Source: Legionellaceae bacterium (GTDB lineage Bacteria; Pseudomonadota; Gammaproteobacteria; Legionellales; Legionellaceae). From it: DNA of 11,657 bases. The notes below the pieces were generated by a model that saw only the letters and a list, made by a program, of their open reading frames with translations, was not told where the DNA came from and ran no database searches. Position 1 is the first letter of the stretch; every line of letters begins with the position of its first letter. Positions 8,501-11,657 of this stretch are shown here, piece after piece. Location of the stretch: positions 1 through 11,657 of the forward strand of contig CANNIJ010000052.1 in assembly GCA_947505025.1 (NCBI GenBank), read 5' to 3'. A program made the position numbers and the translations under genes.

Positions 8501-9494
8501 CCGTGGTTTCACCAACTCCTAGTAAAATCATCGGATACTTCATATTACCATCCAGAGATATCAATTTTCGATGTCTAGTTTGAAGGCCTGAGATAATCCT
8601 TTTTTCTGTGTTCAAAATAGGTGAATGGTTCAGAGCCCCTATTATCGTATAAACATTATATCTTTTTAATGATCCGCGCTCCGGTTCAATATAAGTTTCA
8701 TATCCGCCCAACAATGCTCTGACCGCAGGACCACATCGTTTAACTACATCGTTAACATTCTCATCCAAATCTAGTGTTTTACGACTGCCAAATTGAAACA
8801 AATGTGTTCTAAAATTTGCAAGATCAATATTGGGCCAATCACGATAACTTAATGCATCTGTAGATGGTGGAATTGCAGCATTAATTAAGGCGCTGATAAC
8901 ATTGTTTTTTTGTTCTCTTAAACGCGCTATTGCGTAAGTTTTCATTGAATGGAGAAAGAAATTTGCGAGTTTGATATAGCCTTTCTCGCCAGCGGCCAAA
9001 CGAAGGATTAATAATTGATAACGGTAACTTAAAATACTAGCGACACGTTCAGCAATAATTTCATAATCTTGAGGTGGAATATAATAAAGCATTTGTGCTG
9101 AGTATAAGTTTTCCTCTGCAGCGGTTGCTTGTCTTTTTTCTTCTATTCCATCAAGAATGCTGTTACCAATTGCATTCGATGCAGATAATGTGAGCTGTGC
9201 AGCTGTACCCAGACCCATTGGCGCTGAACTGGTTGCATCTTTGGATACATCACTAAAATGTGTTAATTGATCTTTCCTGCGCTGAGTACGACTGGTCATA
9301 AAGCTTAAGTACTCGGCACGTTTATCCGCCAGCTTGTCGTGCTCTTCTTGGGAGTTGAGCATCGCAACCACCCCCTTTTGAATCACTGACTCAAATTCTT
9401 CACGTTTATGTCGGATAATTCGATTAATTTCTTGCCTATCTTCAGCAGTCATCCTTACTATGAGAATAGGATTCTCAACCAATGATTGAGCCAT
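5559..9494 (-). CDS. large helical protein of unknown function, candidate secreted effector
   Basis: A 1311-aa protein that I cannot assign to a family. The start ATG at 9494 has AGGA (9506-9503) eight bases upstream and a good promoter before that, so the gene looks intact. There is no signal peptide and no clear membrane span. Residues about 1-130 are charged helices with a small Gly/Ala-rich patch (94-113). About 240-420 looks like a mixed, more globular section. From about 440 to 1250 the protein is rich in Glu, Lys, Gln and Leu, as in long helical bundles or coiled coils. A 7-residue duplication with two QDCW copies lies at 689-699. The end has an acidic patch (about 1252-1273) and a tail of 37 residues with 15 serines, closing with PKSL. 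Size, helical content, lack of a family and a polar C-terminal tail with an upstream Glu-rich block resemble Dot/Icm (type IVB) effectors. That role is inference; a large cytoplasmic structural protein is the alternative. Confidence 0.9.
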   Translation of the reverse strand: MAQSLVENPILIVRMTAEDRQEINRIIRHKREEFESVIQKGVVAMLNSQEEHDKLADKRAEYLSFMTSRTQRRKDQLTHFSDVSKDATSSAPMGLGTAAQLTLSASNAIGNSILDGIEEKRQATAAEENLYSAQMLYYIPPQDYEIIAERVASILSYRYQLLILRLAAGEKGYIKLANFFLHSMKTYAIARLREQKNNVISALINAAIPPSTDALSYRDWPNIDLANFRTHLFQFGSRKTLDLDENVNDVVKRCGPAVRALLGGYETYIEPERGSLKRYNVYTIIGALNHSPILNTEKRIISGLQTRHRKLISLDGNMKYPMILLGVGETTANLGVNFATITTSQTLEDIHVLALKRLVPDFFMHQVYYKLHVNSSMPGMRYEDLRYPEEKFECPWTTKREHQWQLRLQKMYQAASLEHQKDEVELIDLDSKPPAIEVTAYVFDLEAKKINALQTQLEIIAAIKQIFIHTDISSQPKRHHIYAIDQARYGALAVKEWIVFMLRFRRVTLEELKTVQSIIETANLTINASRGNPLLETERYHKVMTAKIHAQECNDVIAQAHQLAIMNYQVILEMIQETSSAEFANDLLTRESQVTMRMIKHLKSQINDNIRALQKMQDMSVILASYDRKHVGLSISNEDAVVEFAGVVKDIRAPAESGQNVQDVFKLIQDSKQDAVHYYALIISALQSQDCWFNTQDCWTSGVDLTGKSMVDRNAIVKSIIEQLHSSIQKNAEDASSITHSTSWWSMSTAQKLAALSLIKDEAMQNNSKIFAIYTCVSYKNPEHLTDEEHRASAYFLRARQQADFSWLFYLHQDNPEKLQPLLAKAKQLHLSYQQKRAEKAQQITTSIKEKFERLPREVSWIEIKDISKAVRRAKETLELEIRDDVELMDLAYNQILLIHRGSSQLQQEMLDVDAKLQYIQDHFDPAPQNPSANNQYFESLRERLLQLVENISHAGLDEQLHREYLLAEYEKFTAQCDTADPTETRKIGLFFVIQMVNHLNDHFQKKAEIKKLDQHIRKEKDLIFVAINQEPLEYLVARKKSLKALQMAFKHIHCVNDLMRQNQLGIASNQYTRKLSLVANTLNWSSSLSVSEQKWLDKKNACTSKMSLVNAVEYKAPARMAHSFVLALIIEHLGHKRTDLARIQKIQNKLSKIKLCVLSVPSAAQSALLETKIMLSRVSSEILVKIESELDDLTVGRDAVITQSLKIYFNEWKRKSGDLVGEAKLSGFNLKSLDKQKNSRDSEAMVNQYSIDELEDMFISFFEDFTAQDEEKRSSSPVKLSRSSIFNSSPANSSATISESVSVNDSPKSL
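7398..7431. repeat. 13-bp direct repeat, 21-bp period, inside the 1311-aa gene
   Basis: The 13-mer CCAACAATCTTGA occurs at 7398-7410 and 7419-7431. The 21-bp period equals seven codons and produces a tandem QDCW-xxx-QDCW in the protein. This looks like a small in-frame duplication. Confidence 0.75.
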
Positions 9495-9534
9495 TTAATA
9501 ATTCCTATTTATAATATAAGTCCAATTTGCCAGT

Positions 9535-9563
9535 ATTATAAACTGAAACTGCAAAGATTTCGA
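9535..9563 (-). promoter_or_regulatory. candidate sigma70 promoter of the 1311-aa gene
   Basis: On the minus strand, -35 TCGAAA (9563-9558), a 17-bp spacer and a perfect -10 TATAAT (9540-9535) lie 41 nt upstream of the ATG at 9494. The spacer and -35 overlap the left arm of the 11-bp inverted repeat at 9549-9590. AT-rich DNA yields such matches easily, so experimental support is absent. Confidence 0.5.
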
Positions 9564-9590
9564 GAGGATTTAACCAATCAATCTTTGCAG
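9549..9590. repeat. 11-bp perfect inverted repeat between the M4 protease gene and the 1311-aa gene
   Basis: CTGCAAAGATT (9549-9559) and AATCTTTGCAG (9580-9590) are perfect complements across a 20-nt loop. The repeat begins 20 nt after the protease stop. Read on the minus strand, the stem is followed by TTTCAGTTT, a poor U-tract, so it may be a weak terminator of the protease transcript. It also overlaps the candidate promoter of the next gene, so it could instead be an operator. Confidence 0.6.
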
Positions 9591-9610
9591 AAAACACAAG
9601 CTATAATCGA

Positions 9611-11206
9611 TCAGCATTCACGAGCGTAAAGACCGACTGCGTTTAATGCAACACGAGTATCGTGCACAGAAAAATTCAGATCGGAAGCTGCCTGTAATAC
9701 GCCGCAACTGGCTTCTTCAAACGTTGTGGTAGGGATCCAATAATCCATATTAGCTTTTAACATTAATTTATAGCTTTTTTTAGGATCCCAGTTCGCTTGG
9801 GTCGAGAGCAAATAAAAAAAGCGATTATATACACCACTAGAATAATGCACATCCATACTCGTACGATATTGATCGGCGCTGTCAATTGAATGACCGTCCA
9901 AACTCGGTTGGTCCATAAACCTCAGAGCAATATATCCACTTTTAGCCTTTAAAATATCTCCGCCTATTTGCCAGGTATTGGTTGCACCGGTGTAATACTC
10001 TGCTGCTTGCGCCGACATATCAGAAAAAGACTCATTCAGACCTCCTGATTGGGCATAATAAGCCAGATTTGCATGTTGTTCAGTAAAACCATGCGTGATT
10101 TCATGCGCACCCACCCCCAATGAAACCAACGGATACATCCAAGATAAACCATCGCCGAAAGTCATCTGCTGACCATCCCAAAAAGCATTTCCATAATGAT
10201 TACCGTAATGAATACGCATAATTAATTGCATCGGTTTGTTTTGTCGAGTTAACACATCCAGACCATACCAAGTTCGATACATATCTTGAATCACATGGCC
10301 GATATATAAAGCATCATTAGCCACCGAATATGCTCCATTGATTTTATCATATCCATTTCCGCTATAACCGGTCCAATATAACGGCAAACCTTTACTGCGG
10401 CTTGCTGAGCAAGGAAACATCATGCTAACCAGTGGAGAGTGTAAATTGCCCAGCATATCCAGAACCATTACATCAGGATTTTCCATATAACACTGAGCCA
10501 GTTCATTATCGCGTAATATATTTAAATATGGCCGATTTTTACCAAATTGTTTTTTGCCTGTAAGTGTGTTGCCGCCATATCCTATACCATTTGCCGGCTC
10601 ACGATCTAATTTAAGATCATCCCACTCAAACAAAGTTTGGTAATTCTGAGCATCAATAAATGCCCGAGGATTCTTAGTTACTCCCGACGAATATTGCACA
10701 AATACACGCACATCATATGCCCAAACCGCACGATCATTGCTGTCAATATATATTACTGGCTCAACTTGAGCCTGACTCAGGCGTGCACCGGCATAATTCG
10801 CCTGAAAAGTTTTCAAGACTGGATCTGCATGATCGGCAAAATGCTGTGGTGCTAACAAACCCAGATCTGGAGCCAACAAACTGTATACAGCACCTGACGC
10901 AACTGCAGCTTGAACTAAAGAACCCGGTTTTTGATGCAAAATCACATGTCCGCCGTATACAGGAAACCCCAAATACTCTTGTTGCATCCTGGTGTGTGTT
11001 ACATTTTTAGCATCGTGATGTTCTGAGATAAAACTTAGAGTATCTGATTTAATGGTGTTTTTTGATGCTGGATCAGGAAAAAGTGTAATGGTTTTTTGCA
11101 GTTCACTAACGGACTGATTATGCAATACAACACGTTGCGCGGCTATAGCCGGCATGATTACTAATAACAATAAACTAATTGTGACCAATGGGCTGCTGTT
11201 TCTCAT
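9611..11206 (-). CDS. secreted M4-family (thermolysin/ProA-like) zinc metalloprotease
   Basis: A preproenzyme of 531 aa. A signal peptide covers about residues 1-23 (hydrophobic core LVTISLLLLVIMPAIA, probable cut after AIAA). An FTP/PepSY propeptide follows, with RMQQEYLGFPVYGGHVILH at about 73-91. The mature domain begins near residue 200. It has the thermolysin-type substrate segment NAFWDG (340-345), the zinc and catalytic motif HEITH (H368, E369, H372), the third zinc ligand E392 in GGLNESFSD, and the transition-state histidine H454 in DVHYSSGVYN. All active-site residues are present, so the enzyme should be active after release of the propeptide. Four cysteines in the mature part (239, 266, 501, 531) could form disulfides. 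The closest functional model is Legionella ProA/Msp, which leaves by type II secretion. An in-frame ATG at 11257 would add 17 residues before the signal peptide; 11206 is chosen for the intact signal peptide and the GGAGC site upstream (11220-11216). Confidence 0.96.
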   Translation of the reverse strand: MRNSSPLVTISLLLLVIMPAIAAQRVVLHNQSVSELQKTITLFPDPASKNTIKSDTLSFISEHHDAKNVTHTRMQQEYLGFPVYGGHVILHQKPGSLVQAAVASGAVYSLLAPDLGLLAPQHFADHADPVLKTFQANYAGARLSQAQVEPVIYIDSNDRAVWAYDVRVFVQYSSGVTKNPRAFIDAQNYQTLFEWDDLKLDREPANGIGYGGNTLTGKKQFGKNRPYLNILRDNELAQCYMENPDVMVLDMLGNLHSPLVSMMFPCSASRSKGLPLYWTGYSGNGYDKINGAYSVANDALYIGHVIQDMYRTWYGLDVLTRQNKPMQLIMRIHYGNHYGNAFWDGQQMTFGDGLSWMYPLVSLGVGAHEITHGFTEQHANLAYYAQSGGLNESFSDMSAQAAEYYTGATNTWQIGGDILKAKSGYIALRFMDQPSLDGHSIDSADQYRTSMDVHYSSGVYNRFFYLLSTQANWDPKKSYKLMLKANMDYWIPTTTFEEASCGVLQAASDLNFSVHDTRVALNAVGLYAREC

Positions 11207-11279
11207 ATCTTTAAAGCTCCTATTAACCCAATACAATGGGTGCGGTTGGACGAACATGCTATATATTTAGCCAGATGAA

Positions 11280-11302
11280 CACGCTGTTTCCATGCTAGCG
11301 TG
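11280..11302. repeat. small inverted repeat in the M4 protease leader
   Basis: CACGCT (11280-11285) and AGCGTG (11297-11302) pair perfectly across 11 nt, just downstream of the candidate protease promoter. In the mRNA this would be a hairpin near the 5' end. It may stabilise the message or bind a regulator. No T-run follows, so it is not an obvious terminator. Confidence 0.4.
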
Positions 11303-11314
11303 AATCACGTGTGC

Positions 11315-11344
11315 AGTATAATCAGAACTTGATAATTAGATCAA
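11315..11344 (-). promoter_or_regulatory. candidate promoter of the M4 protease gene
   Basis: On the minus strand, -35 TTGATC (11344-11339), an 18-bp spacer and -10 TATACT (11320-11315) lie in the 146-bp gap before the protease. The predicted leader is about 100 nt long, enough for the small hairpin at 11280-11302. Matches are four and five of six. Confidence 0.45.
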
Positions 11345-11352
11345 CTCTACTT

Positions 11353-11657
11353 TTAAGGATGGTTATATGAACGGTTATATGAATCGATCTCTTTCTGCTG
11401 TGCACAAATAATTTCAGATAAGTTATGACCAATATAGCCAGCTTCACCAGCACAGCCCAGAGCAAACACATAATCTTTAGCAATTTGATCTTGTTCATCT
11501 GGCGCTAATGCTCGAATTCTTTTCAGCTCCCTGTCGTAGTCTATCTGTAATTCTGCTGGAAGTGGCTGGCCAGATATAATTTCTTTGTTCTCATTGTGCA
11601 AAAAACGTGCCTGTGCAAATGCATTATATAAACAATTGCCATCGCCAAGAGTTTCTT
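11353..11657 (-). CDS. OTU-like cysteine protease (deubiquitinase-type) fragment, N-terminus off right edge
   Basis: The minus-strand frame is open from the right edge to a TAA at 11355-11353, showing the last 100 residues of a protein that starts outside the window. The first visible residues are ETLGDGNCLYNAFAQARF, where DGNCLYNA matches the active-site motif of OTU-family cysteine proteases (D-G-N-C-L-F/Y); the catalytic Cys would be encoded at 11634-11632. A later segment, GYIGHNLSEIICAQQKEI, resembles the W-G-x-x-x-E-L-x-A-L part of OTU domains. The protein ends 92 residues after the Cys, without the usual C-terminal histidine motif, and closes with a tandem SYNR-SYNH. It may be a shortened or decayed OTU protein. 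A TTG at 11601 could pass for a start, but the frame clearly continues upstream of it through the motif. OTU proteins in bacteria are usually effectors that cut host ubiquitin; here activity is doubtful. Confidence 0.65.
   Translation of the reverse strand, partial: ETLGDGNCLYNAFAQARFLHNENKEIISGQPLPAELQIDYDRELKRIRALAPDEQDQIAKDYVFALGCAGEAGYIGHNLSEIICAQQKEIDSYNRSYNHP
11361..11384. repeat. 12-bp tandem repeat at the end of the OTU-like ORF
   Basis: GGTTATATGAAC (11361-11372) is repeated as GGTTATATGAAT (11373-11384), two copies differing in one base. In frame it encodes SYNR-SYNH close to the C-terminus. It may be a slippage product. Confidence 0.7.

Noticed and set aside
5411..9610. tRNA-Lys as the attachment site of a genomic island
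   Set aside because: The unusual gene lies on the 5' side of the tRNA, no integrase is seen and no second copy of the tRNA 3' end was noticed in the window.
10637..11010. Plus-strand open frames opposite the M4 protease gene
   Set aside because: They are antisense to a well-supported coding region and their products look like nothing known.

Overview
The window reads as a piece of an AT-rich gammaproteobacterial chromosome, most likely from a host-associated member of the Legionellales (Legionella/Coxiella/Berkiella-type). This is inferred from four things: pilMNO lying divergently next to a PBP1a gene, a ProA-like M4 metalloprotease, a very large protein without a recognisable family and with a polar Ser-rich C-terminus of the kind seen on Dot/Icm (type IVB) substrates, and an OTU-type cysteine-protease motif at the right edge. 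No 16S or other taxonomic marker is present, so the placement is tentative.

Left part (1-2091, minus strand): pilM, pilN and the 5' part of pilO, which runs off the left edge. These encode the inner-membrane assembly platform of a type IV pilus or competence system. They overlap by 4 and 8 nt and must be translated from one mRNA. A 110-bp divergent intergenic region (2092-2201) separates them from the plus-strand pair mrcA (PBP1a, bifunctional peptidoglycan synthase) and kdoO (Fe(II)/2-oxoglutarate Kdo 3-hydroxylase, a lipopolysaccharide-core modifier). These two are 8 nt apart and probably co-transcribed, linking cell-wall and LPS functions.

Middle (5411-5486, minus): a tRNA-Lys(CTT) with an encoded CCA end. 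Its 3' end overlaps the last codons and the stop of kdoO on the opposite strand. A good sigma70-like promoter precedes it.

Right part (5559-11657, minus strand): a 1311-aa, largely helical, soluble protein of unknown function (effector candidate), an exported thermolysin-family (M4) protease with signal peptide and FTP propeptide, and a right-edge partial ORF whose visible start carries an OTU deubiquitinase-like catalytic motif (GDGNCLYNAFA) but which stops before any catalytic-histidine segment. These three genes have separate intergenic regions with candidate promoters and inverted repeats, so they are probably separate units. The right half looks like an accessory, host-interaction region beside core envelope genes. 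The best candidates for something undescribed are the 1311-aa protein and the truncated OTU-like ORF.
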